The notes: a model not told the origin generated them from the letters alone. Shown: positions 23,979 through 33,289, counted from the first letter of the stretch. The stretch is 39,840 bases of DNA from Bacteroidales bacterium (GCA_017394445.1 JAFPYT010000100.1:1-39840); one strand, 5' to 3'. Program-made: numbers and translations.

Positions 23979-25604
23979 TTAAATCACAAAATAAAATTCT
24001 GTTTTTTCTGCATTGCTCGATACGTGCAAACGGCTATTGTGTAGCGCAAGAAAACTATTGCAAAGTTGCAAACCAAGTCCTGTGCCTGTTTCTCCATTAG
24101 TTCCTCGCGACGAGGCTACTTCGTGAGCGTTTTCTATCTTAGATATTATCTGTGGAGGTATCACCACACCAGTATCCCAGACGCTTATTCGATGTTGTCC
24201 GTCTTTTTCGGTTAGTTCTATACCCACAGAGCCTCCTTTGGTGCAAAATTTCACAGCATTCGACACCAAATTGCGCAATATGGTATAAATCATTGTGGAG
24301 TCGCCATTAATCACCGAGCCGCCCGGCACTTTATTATATATAGTAATTTTTTTATTGTCGGCCATCAATCTTACAAGACTTATCACATTGTCCACCACAT
24401 CGCACAAGTCAAAATCAGAAACATTCATCTTGATACGACCTGTAACGCATTTAGAATAATCCAAAAGATTTACCAACAAATCGTATCCCCTCGATGCCGA
24501 ATCGCGAAGTATACGGGCATATTCAAGAGCCTCAGTGTAGCGTTTCTGCTTTATCACCCTGTCGAGCATTTCCGAAAAGCCTATTATGGCATTAAACGGA
24601 TTGCGCAGGTCGTGCCCGATAATACCCATCAGTTTGGTACGCTCATCAATCTCAGCCTTTAAGCGGAACTGCGTCTCTTTGTAAAGTGTTATATCCGAAA
24701 TAGAGCCAAAAACCTTAACAATTTCTCCATCGTTGCCCGTAATAGGGCTGCCTTTGATAGTTATCCACCGCTTTACATGGTCAACTGGGCGGATAATTTC
24801 CAAATCAATATCCACCTCATCGTTCCGACCTTCGAGAAAGCTCGTAAAATACTTATAAGCAATTACTTTAGATTCGCGAGTAAACAATCCCAGAAAACCC
24901 GAAAAATCGTTGCGGTAACTGTCATCGATTCCTAATATGGTTTTCACTTTGCGTGAGCAATTCCACGAGCCAGACACAAAATCATAATCGTAGCACGGAC
25001 TATAAAGATTGTCTAAATACTCATGGATACGCGTAAAATTAATAACGCTATTGATATAATACGAACCGTGGCTTAATTTAGGCGACCTATTTTCGTAATA
25101 TATGCTCGCCCGTCTGAGTATTTGCGACCCTACAGCGCAAGCCCATTTACCCAATCGTTTGATAGTATGAGGGTCGAATGTGTTATCGCCATGAGGCGAC
25201 AAGCTGGTGGTTTCTGCCATTTTAAAACCATCGATAAACTCCACTGCTATTGTAACTCCGTTATACACAATGGGTATAATAACGCACAGCGAACCATCGT
25301 CAAAAGAGGTCATCATCGCCTCTTTTAAACCTGAATCGATAAAATGCTTGCCAATCTGACCAATAAATTGATAAGTGCGGCGGAAACCATTGTTGACAGG
25401 ATGGCTAACCTTGCCCGACATCGACACTGCCACCAAATCGCCTGTGGTAAAACTTGTAATCAGCATCACAGAATCAGACGATACCACTAACTGCAAATAA
25501 TTGTCGGCTACTTCGGCTGCCTGCGACACCGGAACGCTGCTGTCGTAGGATACGCATCCGCTTAGCATTATAGCTCTGTCTGATATTTTGTCGATTGAAA
25601 CCAC
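23979..25604 (-). CDS. PAS-domain sensor histidine kinase
   Basis: A 541-residue kinase with no clear transmembrane segment. An N-terminal region (1-170) of unknown type is followed by a PAS domain (about 190-310; 'KTILGIDDSYRNDFSGFLGLFTRES', 'VKVFGSISDITLYKE'), HisKA (His331 in 'MGIIGHDLRNPFNAIIGFSEML') and HATPase_c (N-box 'NLVSNAVKF' 445-453, G2 box 'GTGLGLQL' 507-514). The G1 box, usually DxGxGI, reads DTGVVI (477-482): its second glycine is Val, which may weaken ATP binding. No response regulator gene is adjacent, so it is an orphan here. It is transcribed divergently from pgk. The start gives a leader of about 18 bases from the predicted transcript start. Confidence 0.9.
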   Translation of the reverse strand: MVSIDKISDRAIMLSGCVSYDSSVPVSQAAEVADNYLQLVVSSDSVMLITSFTTGDLVAVSMSGKVSHPVNNGFRRTYQFIGQIGKHFIDSGLKEAMMTSFDDGSLCVIIPIVYNGVTIAVEFIDGFKMAETTSLSPHGDNTFDPHTIKRLGKWACAVGSQILRRASIYYENRSPKLSHGSYYINSVINFTRIHEYLDNLYSPCYDYDFVSGSWNCSRKVKTILGIDDSYRNDFSGFLGLFTRESKVIAYKYFTSFLEGRNDEVDIDLEIIRPVDHVKRWITIKGSPITGNDGEIVKVFGSISDITLYKETQFRLKAEIDERTKLMGIIGHDLRNPFNAIIGFSEMLDRVIKQKRYTEALEYARILRDSASRGYDLLVNLLDYSKCVTGRIKMNVSDFDLCDVVDNVISLVRLMADNKKITIYNKVPGGSVINGDSTMIYTILRNLVSNAVKFCTKGGSVGIELTEKDGQHRISVWDTGVVIPPQIISKIENAHEVASSRGTNGETGTGLGLQLCNSFLALHNSRLHVSSNAEKTEFYFVI

Positions 25605-25627
25605 AGTTGATTTGTATCTTTAAGACA

Positions 25628-25635
25628 CAAATATA
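25628..25635 (-). promoter_or_regulatory. -7 promoter element of the histidine kinase gene
   Basis: Minus-strand TATATTTG. A TTTG lies 23 bases further upstream (25659-25662 as CAAA), a slightly long spacing. Confidence 0.5.
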
Positions 25636-25706
25636 AGAATTTATTTATTCGATGTACACAAAAAAAGAGAAAAATTGCAAAAAAAATCGCACGAATTAAC
25701 ATATTT

Positions 25707-25741
25707 TTTGACTATTATTAAGGCAGAAATCTCTATATTTG
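25707..25741 (+). promoter_or_regulatory. Promoter of pgk
   Basis: TTTG (25707-25710), a 23-base spacer, then TATATTTG (25734-25741). The predicted leader to the pgk ATG is about 40 bases. Confidence 0.55.
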
Positions 25742-25787
25742 CAAAAATTATACACGATATTATTTAACACCTTAAAACAATATAATA

Positions 25788-27038
25788 ATGCAAAAAATTG
25801 ACACTTACAATTTCAAAGGCAAAAAAGTTATTGTTCGTGTTGACTTTAACGTTCCTTTGAACAAAGAGACTCACGAAGTTTCGGACGACACTCGTATCCG
25901 CGGTGCTCTCCCCACAATCAAGAAAATTATCGAAGACGGCGGCTGCGCTATCCTTATGAGCCACATGGGTCGTCCCAAAAAGAACCCCGATCCTCAATTC
26001 TCGCTCAAACAGATTATCCCCGCTATCGAAAAATATCTCGGACCCATCAAGTTTGCTGCCGACTGCGCTAACGCTGATGCCGAGGCTAAAGCTTTGAAAA
26101 ACGGTGAAATCCTTCTTCTCGAAAACCTCCGTTTCTACGCTGAAGAAGAGGGCAAACCCAGAGGTATCGAAAAAGACGATCCCGCTTACGACGCTGCTAA
26201 AAAAGAGATGAAGACCAAACAAGCCGACTTTGCTAAAAAACTCGCTTCTTACGCTGATGTTTATGTAAACGACGCTTTCGGTACAGCTCACCGCAAACAC
26301 GCTTCTACAGCCGTTATCGCCGACAGCTTCTCTGAAGAGAACAAAATGTTCGGTTTCCTTATCAACAAGGAACTCGAAGCTATGGACAAAGTGCTCAACG
26401 ATTCGCAGAAACCTTTCACAGCCATTATGGGTGGTGCTAAAGTATCTGACAAAATCAACGTTATCAAAAACCTTCTCGACCGCGTTCAAAACCTCATCAT
26501 CGGCGGCGGTATGACCTACACATTCATCAAAGCAATGGGTGGTCAGATCGGTGCTTCGCTCTGCGAGGCCGACAAACTCGATATGGCTAAAGAAATCCTC
26601 GACCTTGCTAAGGCTAAAGGTGTTAAAGTATATCTTCCTATCGACGCTGTTAACGCCGACAAATTCGACGCTAATGCCAACACAAACATTTCTGACGTTG
26701 ACAAAACTCCCGAAGGCTGGATGGGCTTGGATATCGCTGATAAATCTATCGCTAAATTTGAGGAAGTTATCACATCTTCTAAGACTGTTATCTGGAACGG
26801 ACCTATGGGCGTATTCGAAATGGATAAATTCGCCAAAGGTACTTCAGCTATCGCAAAAGCAGTGGCTAAAGCTACAGCTAACGGCGCATTCACCCTCATC
26901 GGTGGTGGCGACTCGGTAGCAGCTATCAACAAAAACGGTCTTGCCGACAAAGTAAGCTACGTTTCTACTGGTGGCGGCGCAATGCTCGAATACATGGAAG
27001 GAAAACAACTTCCCGGCATTGTAGCTATTCGCGGATAA
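25788..27038 (+). CDS. pgk: Phosphoglycerate kinase
   Basis: A 416-residue glycolytic enzyme transferring phosphate from 1,3-bisphosphoglycerate to ADP. Motifs are '[17 protein letters not shown]', 'LMSHMGRPK', '[13 protein letters not shown]', '[16 protein letters not shown]', '[19 protein letters not shown]', '[15 protein letters not shown]', '[17 protein letters not shown]' and the terminal '[41 protein letters not shown]'. Codon use is strongly biased to C-ending codons (Ile ATC, Asn AAC, Lys AAA) compared with its neighbours, as expected for a highly expressed gene. It is single, with its own promoter and terminator. Confidence 0.98.
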   Translation: MQKIDTYNFKGKKVIVRVDFNVPLNKETHEVSDDTRIRGALPTIKKIIEDGGCAILMSHMGRPKKNPDPQFSLKQIIPAIEKYLGPIKFAADCANADAEAKALKNGEILLLENLRFYAEEEGKPRGIEKDDPAYDAAKKEMKTKQADFAKKLASYADVYVNDAFGTAHRKHASTAVIADSFSEENKMFGFLINKELEAMDKVLNDSQKPFTAIMGGAKVSDKINVIKNLLDRVQNLIIGGGMTYTFIKAMGGQIGASLCEADKLDMAKEILDLAKAKGVKVYLPIDAVNADKFDANANTNISDVDKTPEGWMGLDIADKSIAKFEEVITSSKTVIWNGPMGVFEMDKFAKGTSAIAKAVAKATANGAFTLIGGGDSVAAINKNGLADKVSYVSTGGGAMLEYMEGKQLPGIVAIRG

Positions 27039-27064
27039 TAAATTATTGGTGAATAATAGATATT

Positions 27065-27093
27065 GGGAGTGCAGAAATGCGCTCCCTTTTTTT
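27065..27093 (+). terminator. Intrinsic terminator of pgk
   Basis: GGGAGTGC and GCGCTCCC form an 8 bp stem (one G-T pair) with a 6-base loop, followed by seven Ts. It starts 27 bases after the pgk stop and touches the end of the convergent PorT-like gene. Confidence 0.85.
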
Positions 27094-27796
27094 ATCCTTC
27101 AAAATGCAACGAAATTACAAAAGCGTTGCTCTTTAAATCTTTGATACACTGTGTATATTTGGTATCGTCGTATTCTAAGCAATTGTTGATTCCCTTGCTG
27201 TATTTCAACTCGATCGAAAACTTAAAATAAGGCAAATAAAAGTCAAAACCTCCACCCCACTCTACGCAAGGGTCTATCTTTTTTAATTTTACCGACAATT
27301 CTCCCTCTTTGGGCTTGCCTGCTGTAAGGTCGTAACGGAAATTACCGCCTGCAATAACGTAAGGAGCAAAATTGTGCATACGCTCGGCACGGTATTTAAA
27401 CTGAACAGGAAACTCCAAAAGTGTGCTATTTACACTAATAGTTTCGTTAGAAATTGATTTTTGCGATTCGTCAGGATAATAATAGTAAACCAAATCGCGC
27501 TGATTAAACGAAAGGTCAAACAAAGCGCGAAAATCAAAATACTTATTTAGTCGCAAATTGGCAATAGGACCAACATGAAATCCTGTATATTTTTTAGCTT
27601 CAACGCCGTAAATATCAGTACGTTGATAAAAATCATCGCATTGAGTAACGCCAAATGTCATAGAGTTAACTCCCACCGAAAAACCAAAATGGACGAGTTT
27701 GTTGTTGTAATTAGGTAAATTTTTCATGCTACGCTGCGCCGATGCAGATAGCGACATCATCAAAATAAAAATCGGTAATATATAAAGGTGTTTCAT
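27092..27796 (-). CDS. PorT-like outer membrane beta-barrel protein (type IX secretion)
   Basis: A 234-residue exported protein with a signal peptide (about 1-20, SASAQ) and an eight-strand-barrel pattern of alternating residues. Features that recall PorT/SprT are 'KLVHFGFSVGVNSMTFGVTQ', 'GFHVGPIANLRLNKYFDFRALFDLSFNQRDLVYYY', 'LEFPVQFKYRAERMHNFAPYVIAGGNFRYDL', 'GGGFDFYLPYFKFSIELKYSKGINN' and the terminal 'FVISLHFEG'. PorT is an outer membrane component required for type IX secretion in Porphyromonas. The gene lies 82 bases downstream of menG, an arrangement I recall in other Bacteroidota. It could also be a generic PorT-family barrel with no secretion role. Confidence 0.8.
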   Translation of the reverse strand: MKHLYILPIFILMMSLSASAQRSMKNLPNYNNKLVHFGFSVGVNSMTFGVTQCDDFYQRTDIYGVEAKKYTGFHVGPIANLRLNKYFDFRALFDLSFNQRDLVYYYYPDESQKSISNETISVNSTLLEFPVQFKYRAERMHNFAPYVIAGGNFRYDLTAGKPKEGELSVKLKKIDPCVEWGGGFDFYLPYFKFSIELKYSKGINNCLEYDDTKYTQCIKDLKSNAFVISLHFEG

Positions 27797-27878
27797 TTTC
27801 GTAAATTTTCAACCATATTATATATTAAACAGAAGATTACAAAAAATATTTTGCTATCGTCCTTAATTTTTGCAAAAA

Positions 27879-28604
27879 CTATTTCTCGCCCCAATATATA
27901 GCAGCAATTCCGAGGCTAAGCCATTTCAGTTTAGTATTCTTGAATCCGCACTCGGTCATAATGTCTACAAACCGCTGACCGTAAGGAAAATTATCCACGC
28001 TATTGGGCAAATAGGTGTATGCGCTGCGGTCTTTGGATACAAGCCGTCCCGCCATAGGAAGCACTTTGTGAAAATAAAACCCGTACAAACCTTTGATTAA
28101 AGGATTAGAAGGTTCGCTAAGTTCCAACACTACAAGCCGTCCAGAGGGTTTTAGCACACGGTGAATCTCGCGCAATCCTGCAGGAATATCAGCAAAGTTT
28201 CTTACACCAAAGCCCACAGTAACAGCGTCGAAATAGTTATCGCTAAAAGGCATATCAAGCGAATCGGCTTTCATAAACTTGATACGGTTTTCAAGATTCT
28301 GCTTTTTGGCTTTTTCGATAGCCACATTAAGCATATTTTGCGAAATATCAATGCCTATAATTTCCTTAGCAGCAGTGCGTTTGGCTTCTAAAATAGTAAA
28401 GTCGCCCGTACCTGCGGCAATGTCCAATAGTTTTTGAGGATTGTTTCGCGAGGCTATTTTGATTGCCTTTCGTCGCCAAATTTTATCAATTCCTACTGTA
28501 AGTGAGTGGTTTAGCAAATCATATTTAGGAGCAATATTGTCGAACATCTCTTCCACTTGTTCGCGTTTGCTCTTGTCGCTGTCGGCGTATGGTCTAACTT
28601 CCAT
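27879..28604 (-). CDS. menG: Demethylmenaquinone methyltransferase (UbiE/MenG)
   Basis: A 241-residue SAM-dependent methyltransferase that performs the last step of menaquinone synthesis. Family motifs are 'VEEMFDNIAPKYDLLNHSLTVGIDKIWRRKAI' at the N-terminus, SAM motif 'LLDIAAGTGDFT' (59-70), 'IIGIDISQNMLNVA', 'YFDAVTVGFGVRNFADIPAGLREIHRVLKPSGRLVVLE' and the C-terminal 'YTYLPNSVDNFPYGQRFVDIMTECGFKN'. It starts 2 bases after the stop of the secreted protein gene, in the middle of the minus-strand operon that begins with the M14 peptidase. Confidence 0.95.
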   Translation of the reverse strand: MEVRPYADSDKSKREQVEEMFDNIAPKYDLLNHSLTVGIDKIWRRKAIKIASRNNPQKLLDIAAGTGDFTILEAKRTAAKEIIGIDISQNMLNVAIEKAKKQNLENRIKFMKADSLDMPFSDNYFDAVTVGFGVRNFADIPAGLREIHRVLKPSGRLVVLELSEPSNPLIKGLYGFYFHKVLPMAGRLVSKDRSAYTYLPNSVDNFPYGQRFVDIMTECGFKNTKLKWLSLGIAAIYWGEK

Positions 28605-28606
28605 TT

Positions 28607-29236
28607 TTAGTAATAGAGAAAATCGATTTCGCCGTCCATCAGGCGCATACCGATTGTTTCAAACATATTTTTGTCGTAAATAATTTTGTTGATGTCAATT
28701 TTAGAAAACTGAATTTTGCGCATGTCGGTATCTTTTGAATTGCCTTCGCCGTCGCGGACTATATAGCCCCAAGGTTTGCCGTTGTCGCCAAACACCATGC
28801 GTTTTTCTTCAAAGGTAAAATTGTAACCAACCTCTTCTAAGGGATTATCCAAGTCGAACTCTTTGGTATAATAAGAGTGGATTGTTAGCAATAATTTGTG
28901 ATTGTAAAAAAAGTAAACGGTCTTTTCCTCGTTTTTTTGTCCGTAAATATTGCCGGTGTAATGCTCAAACATAGCATAATCACCTTTTTCTTTACTGCGG
29001 AGAAACTTAAAGTCGTGAGTGTTTTCGAGCAAAAATGTGTCGCAGGTTTCTTCGTCAAAATAAAAATTGTCGCCAAAACTTACAAGCTCGGTTTTTTCGT
29101 AATTAACATTTTTTAACTCCTTATCAAACACCGAGATAATAGAATCAGACTTAGCCAGAATCTCGTACGATTCTTGTGCTTGGGCTGATGCGCATATCCA
29201 TATAGCACAGAGGGCTATCACAAATAACTTTTTCAT
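28607..29236 (-). CDS. Hypothetical secreted protein
   Basis: A 209-residue protein with a signal peptide (about 1-20, ASAQAQ). The mature part is rich in aromatic and acidic residues ('SFGDNFYFDEETCDTFLLENTHDFKFLRSKEKGDYAMFEHYTGNIYGQKNEE', 'YFFYNHKLLLTIHSYYTKEFDLDNPLEEVGYNFTFEEKRMVFGDNGKPWGYIV'). These look like a beta-sandwich or lipocalin-like sheet. I recognise no family. It sits between the membrane protein and menG, with a 2-base gap to menG, so it is cotranscribed with them. Confidence 0.75.
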   Translation of the reverse strand: MKKLFVIALCAIWICASAQAQESYEILAKSDSIISVFDKELKNVNYEKTELVSFGDNFYFDEETCDTFLLENTHDFKFLRSKEKGDYAMFEHYTGNIYGQKNEEKTVYFFYNHKLLLTIHSYYTKEFDLDNPLEEVGYNFTFEEKRMVFGDNGKPWGYIVRDGEGNSKDTDMRKIQFSKIDINKIIYDKNMFETIGMRLMDGEIDFLYY

Positions 29237-29269
29237 GGTACGTTTGAAATTTAATCTATCATTTACAAT

Positions 29270-30343
29270 TTATCCTTGTTTAACGGCATTTTTCCAAATC
29301 TGTTCCATATCTTTATCAGTTCCAAACTGCTGATCAGAATATAGCGCACCTTTTTGCTCAATATCAAATGTGCGTTGCTTAACTTCAAAGTTCTTTTGCT
29401 CAGGGTCTTGCATCTGACCGGGACGTACTTCGGGAGCTTTTTCTTCTACCTTTTCGGGCTCAACTTCGCGAGTAATGCCAAAACGACGGTTGCGCAATAT
29501 CATACGCAGCAATGTTATCACATACTCTAAGTTTACAGCCACAGCCTTAGGACCGGGCAGCGATGGTATCTCGTTGATTACCGAGATGTTTTCGCCCGAA
29601 ACGTTTGCCACATTAAACACTCTTCCGCCGCCCACAGGCTGTTCGGGATTATCTATAAAGGTGTGCTCTATTTCGCGCATATCGTTGCGTATCGAGGTGA
29701 TGTCGGTAAAATAAAACTCGTTGGTAGAAATACCTGTCATTGTGTTGGTTAACCAATTGTAATTGCACTTAAACAAACTTATATAATGAGTGGTAAGCAC
29801 CAAAATCTGCACCCTCCACAGCGAAAACAGATATGTTCCGTCGGCATTTGCCTGACGACAAATGTTTGAGGGGTCTACTCCGGGAGTTTCCCAATAAACC
29901 GGCACAGGTATTATAATAAAGTTTTCGGGTTTAACGTCGCTCATATTAAGTCCAAGAGTGGTTATCGACTTGGGTTTAACATTCTCTTTTAAATCTTTTA
30001 TCAGCCATGCTATCATCTGCTCTTCCTTTGGACGCATTGCAAAAAGTTTCTTTGTATTTAAATAAGGTATAATAAACCTATAAAAATGCCAAAAAGCAAA
30101 TACAAAGCACGATAGGCTTACAACGATTGTAGGAATTGCGTTTTTTAGATAAAAAATCATTACCAAACCCAAGAAAGCTCCTATGTATGTGAGTATTGCA
30201 TGCCCCGATAGTAGCGAAGGAAATTCCACATGATTGATTTTAAAATAGTTTTCTATCAAAAGTCTACGGTCTTCTTCGCTGAGTTCGTGCTCGGCAAAGG
30301 GGTTGCGGCTGTTCGGGTTATCTTGTTTTCTTTGTTCTTCCAT
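29270..30343 (-). CDS. Hypothetical membrane protein
   Basis: A 357-residue protein. A short polar N-terminus precedes two predicted membrane helices (about 44-64 'SGHAILTYIGAFLGLVMIFY' and 69-89 'PTIVVSLSCFVFAFWHFY'). A cytoplasmic domain with strand-rich segments follows ('YLFSLWRVQILVLTTHYISLFKCNYNWLTNTMTGISTNEFYFTDITSI'), and a charged Glu/Lys/Gln-rich tail ends it. Family unknown. The middle region is reminiscent of PH-like lipid-binding domains, but this is weak. It lies 10 bases after the M14 peptidase and 33 bases before the secreted protein in the operon. Confidence 0.7.
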   Translation of the reverse strand: MEEQRKQDNPNSRNPFAEHELSEEDRRLLIENYFKINHVEFPSLLSGHAILTYIGAFLGLVMIFYLKNAIPTIVVSLSCFVFAFWHFYRFIIPYLNTKKLFAMRPKEEQMIAWLIKDLKENVKPKSITTLGLNMSDVKPENFIIIPVPVYWETPGVDPSNICRQANADGTYLFSLWRVQILVLTTHYISLFKCNYNWLTNTMTGISTNEFYFTDITSIRNDMREIEHTFIDNPEQPVGGGRVFNVANVSGENISVINEIPSLPGPKAVAVNLEYVITLLRMILRNRRFGITREVEPEKVEEKAPEVRPGQMQDPEQKNFEVKQRTFDIEQKGALYSDQQFGTDKDMEQIWKNAVKQG

Positions 30344-30353
30344 AATGCACTTG

Positions 30354-31529
30354 TTAGTATAATTGATTTATAGGAACTTGCGTTCCGTTGCTGAGTAGTA
30401 TCGTATAATCTGGTATGTCGCCAATTTTTACACCTTTATTTAATGTAACGGAGCATTGCGAACCGTCAAAAACCTTGATTCCGCCATATTGCGAAAGGTC
30501 TCCAAAGCCTTCCACATGATATTCGGTGCTAAAATCGGCAAAATCTTCAAAGTCAACACCTTTGTAACGCCTTATGCCAATATCGGCTCTAAATGTACGC
30601 TGATTAGGAAGCCTAATCTCTATATTTGTGATTTTCAAGTCGAAAGTATTATCGCGGATATTATTGGGTATTGAATTATAATTATCCAAATCCATAGATT
30701 CGTAATCTTTTGAAGCTATGGATTTTAACATACGTATAATAGCAAGGGCGGCAGCACGGCGGGGTTGCAATCGCTCAGGGTCGTCAAGAGCAGAACCACA
30801 TTCCACAAGTATTGTAGACGCACCCCACAACTGCATATTATCACCAAAAGCGTTTGGCATAAAGCTGTCGCTATATTTGGCAATACAACCTTCGGCAATG
30901 GGCTTTATAAAATCTTGTGCCACAGCAATTAATTGCATAGCCGTGCGACGATTTTCGTTAATATCGCCTTCTACATTATATTTTGGCGCAAGAAACGAAA
31001 TCATTGTCTGTTTCCGTAGGGGCAATGTGGTGTAATATTGCTCTTGATCGTGCATATTAAACGCCACTTGAGGTTTTATTCTATTATATAAACCTTTGAG
31101 AATCTGCGATTCAGGAGCTGTCAACCGTATAGCATCGCGATTTAGATCGATGCCCATAGCGTTTCGGCGGCAAAACATTTCGTTGCCATCGGGATTAAGC
31201 AATGGCAAAGCACACACTGTTAGGCTTTTGAGTAATGGCAGAGCGTTTACAGTTTCTAAATAGTTCATAACATCAAGCAATGCCAACGTAGACACAGGTT
31301 CGTTGCCGTGCATCTGACTCCAAAGCAGCACCATAGTTTTGCCACTGCCAATGGTATACGACTTGATTTCGCGCCCAAGCACCGAAAAACCTTCTAAATT
31401 AACTTGAAATTTAGTTTTATGGCGTTGAAGTACAGGCACAATATCATCGTACAAAAACTTTCTACAAGGAAGCTTTGCCTCAAAAAAATTATTGTAACTT
31501 TCGTAATTATTACTACTTTTGCGTTGCAT
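30354..31529 (-). CDS. M14-family zinc carboxypeptidase
   Basis: A 391-residue metallopeptidase. Zinc ligands are His74 and Glu77 in 'SQMHGNEP' and His160 in 'AFNMHDQE'. The substrate-binding Asn130-Arg131 lies in 'GIDLNRDA', and the catalytic Glu lies in 'ILVECGSA'. No signal peptide is visible, so it is probably cytoplasmic, and a role in peptide or muropeptide trimming is possible. The start at 31529 (MQRKSSNN) is preferred to an upstream ATG because the promoter -7 element at 31553-31560 would lie inside the longer frame. It is the first gene of the operon running to the PorT-like gene. Confidence 0.85.
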   Translation of the reverse strand: MQRKSSNNYESYNNFFEAKLPCRKFLYDDIVPVLQRHKTKFQVNLEGFSVLGREIKSYTIGSGKTMVLLWSQMHGNEPVSTLALLDVMNYLETVNALPLLKSLTVCALPLLNPDGNEMFCRRNAMGIDLNRDAIRLTAPESQILKGLYNRIKPQVAFNMHDQEQYYTTLPLRKQTMISFLAPKYNVEGDINENRRTAMQLIAVAQDFIKPIAEGCIAKYSDSFMPNAFGDNMQLWGASTILVECGSALDDPERLQPRRAAALAIIRMLKSIASKDYESMDLDNYNSIPNNIRDNTFDLKITNIEIRLPNQRTFRADIGIRRYKGVDFEDFADFSTEYHVEGFGDLSQYGGIKVFDGSQCSVTLNKGVKIGDIPDYTILLSNGTQVPINQLY

Positions 31530-31552
31530 ATTACGGTCAAAAAATTTTTTTA

Positions 31553-31560
31553 CAAATATA
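31553..31560 (-). promoter_or_regulatory. -7 promoter element of the M14-menG-porT operon
   Basis: Minus-strand TATATTTG, ending 23 bases before the ATG at 31529. Gene spacing downstream (10, 33, 2 and 82 bases) fits one transcript of five genes. Confidence 0.55.
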
Positions 31561-31611
31561 TACTTTTTTTGTAAATTATATAACACATTATAAATAAAAC
31601 ACATTATTAAT

Positions 31612-32970
31612 ATGAAATTTAAATTATTGACCCCCTTTGCAGCCGCTGCAATTATCCTTTCAGGCTGTCAAGAACAGAAAAAACAAGACGTGAAATTCTC
31701 GTGCCAATATCCCGTTACATACGCTATCGACACTATTCAAAACCTTGCTATCGAGGATATTATCAAAGATGGCAAAATTGGTTCTAAGGTTAAAGGCGAA
31801 GCTCTGCCTTTCAACACTTCCGATTCCGAAGGCTTTTTGAAGCTTACTATGAAACAGACTCTCCACCCAATGTCGGAAGCGTTTGGCAAAGCGTTTGGCG
31901 GTAATGTTTTTTATGCGCTCGATTCCACTGGTGCTATCAACTCTGCTTTTCTGCTTAGTCCCGACCATAAAACCCTTTATGTATATCCCGACGAAATAGC
32001 TGCTCAATCTACCAAAGACGCTACCCCCGAACAGGTTGCACTTTATATGCAAGGTTTGGCAGACGTGCCTTTGCACGCAGTTTCGATGGCATTGCAGCTT
32101 GCCAACCAAGACAACACCACCCCTCAATTAGAACTTCTTCACCCCAAAAGCATTTATATGCTCGGCAAGGTAGAGGTGGAAATGCCCAAACAGCGTTTCG
32201 ACCTCAGCGGTTTTGCTATCTACAAGGGCAGAACTATCTGTATTGCCGACAAATCGTGGACTACCGACGTCTACTATTTCGACACCACATCCACAGGCGA
32301 GTTTAATGTAAGTTACTGCTGCAAAGGTCCCGACTACAAGACCGAGGATTGCGACATTGAGGCTGTTGACGTATTCAACAATCAGATTGTAGTTTCAGAA
32401 GAAACCAACAACCTTATGTATATGCAAAACAAGAAGGGCGAGTTTGAACTTATGCCCACCGACTTTACCAAACTCGAAGCCGACCTTTCGCGCTGGGGAG
32501 CAGCCAACGCCGGTGTGGAGGGTTTCTGCGTGGATGCTAAAAACAATACAATCTACTTTGCCAAAGAGCGCGAACCCCGCCGACTTTTCTCCTACGATAT
32601 GAAGGAAAACGAATTTCATACCGATTTTGACGACGTGGTGCTGCCAAACGACGGCGACATCTCCGACATGAAATACCTCAACGGATTTGTTTATTATCTC
32701 GACCGCGCCAACTGCCTTGTTGTTCGTATCGACGTTAAAACCAAAGAAAAAGTACAATATTCTTTCCGCAAATACTCCAACAACGGCAAAGAACACATCT
32801 ACAAAGCCGATTACGGAATGGCTGAGGCTCTCCTCATCACCGACAACGCCATCTTTGTAGGTATGGACAACAACAACGACCCTGTATCCAAATACGGCGA
32901 GGAAATCGGTTTGAAAGCTGGCAGCACAGCTCCTTCGATTTTTGTTTTCAAACGTCCCGCCAATTTTTAA
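31612..32970 (+). CDS. Lipoprotein with beta-propeller-like repeats
   Basis: A 452-residue lipoprotein (lipobox LSGC, Cys19). The first ~180 residues are an unrecognised domain. From about 190 the sequence has propeller-like strands ('DLSGFAIYKGRTICIADKSWTTDVYYFD', 'DIEAVDVFNNQIVVSEETNNLMYMQ', 'GVEGFCVDAKNNTIYFAKEREPRRLFSYD', 'DISDMKYLNGFVYYLDRANCLVVRID', 'MAEALLITDNAIFVGMDNNND'). The pattern 'EAxx..xxxIxVxxE' resembles the esterase-like/phytase or SdiA-regulated propeller families, but catalytic residues are not evident. It is envelope-exposed. It stands alone, divergent from the M14 operon, with a hairpin 30 bases downstream. Confidence 0.78.
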   Translation: MKFKLLTPFAAAAIILSGCQEQKKQDVKFSCQYPVTYAIDTIQNLAIEDIIKDGKIGSKVKGEALPFNTSDSEGFLKLTMKQTLHPMSEAFGKAFGGNVFYALDSTGAINSAFLLSPDHKTLYVYPDEIAAQSTKDATPEQVALYMQGLADVPLHAVSMALQLANQDNTTPQLELLHPKSIYMLGKVEVEMPKQRFDLSGFAIYKGRTICIADKSWTTDVYYFDTTSTGEFNVSYCCKGPDYKTEDCDIEAVDVFNNQIVVSEETNNLMYMQNKKGEFELMPTDFTKLEADLSRWGAANAGVEGFCVDAKNNTIYFAKEREPRRLFSYDMKENEFHTDFDDVVLPNDGDISDMKYLNGFVYYLDRANCLVVRIDVKTKEKVQYSFRKYSNNGKEHIYKADYGMAEALLITDNAIFVGMDNNNDPVSKYGEEIGLKAGSTAPSIFVFKRPANF

Positions 32971-33000
32971 CAATTGATGAAATATTCATAAAAAAACAGA

Positions 33001-33028
33001 AACGGTCGCCTAAAATCGGGCGACCGTT
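33001..33028 (+). terminator. Terminator hairpin after the propeller lipoprotein
   Basis: AACGGTCGCC and GGCGACCGTT form a perfect 10 bp stem with an 8-base loop, followed by the weak tract CTATTTGTC. The rest of the 32971-33312 gap holds only AT-rich sequence, a doubtful 62-codon frame and the terminator at 33257. Confidence 0.7.
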
Positions 33029-33256
33029 CTATTTGTCTAATCTAAAAAATCACAACTCTTTATAATGGAAGAGTTTGAAACCTAAAAAACACATCATCAA
33101 AAAAAACTTAATCTCTAAATCTCATGAAACTATTTATTCAATCGCTTCAATTATATAAATCCACCTATGGCAAAAATCTTAGTTTCTTTTCTTTATTCAT
33201 TAATATAACACACAAATTACCCGATACCCTAATAAAATTTTTATTTCATAAACAAA

Positions 33257-33289
33257 AAAAGGCGAAGATCGTGCAGACCCTCGCCTTTT
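33257..33289 (-). terminator. Intrinsic terminator of the PFOR gene
   Basis: AAAAGGCGA and TCGCCTTTT form a 9 bp stem with a 15-base loop. Read on the minus strand a T-run follows. It lies 24 bases beyond the PFOR stop. Confidence 0.75.
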
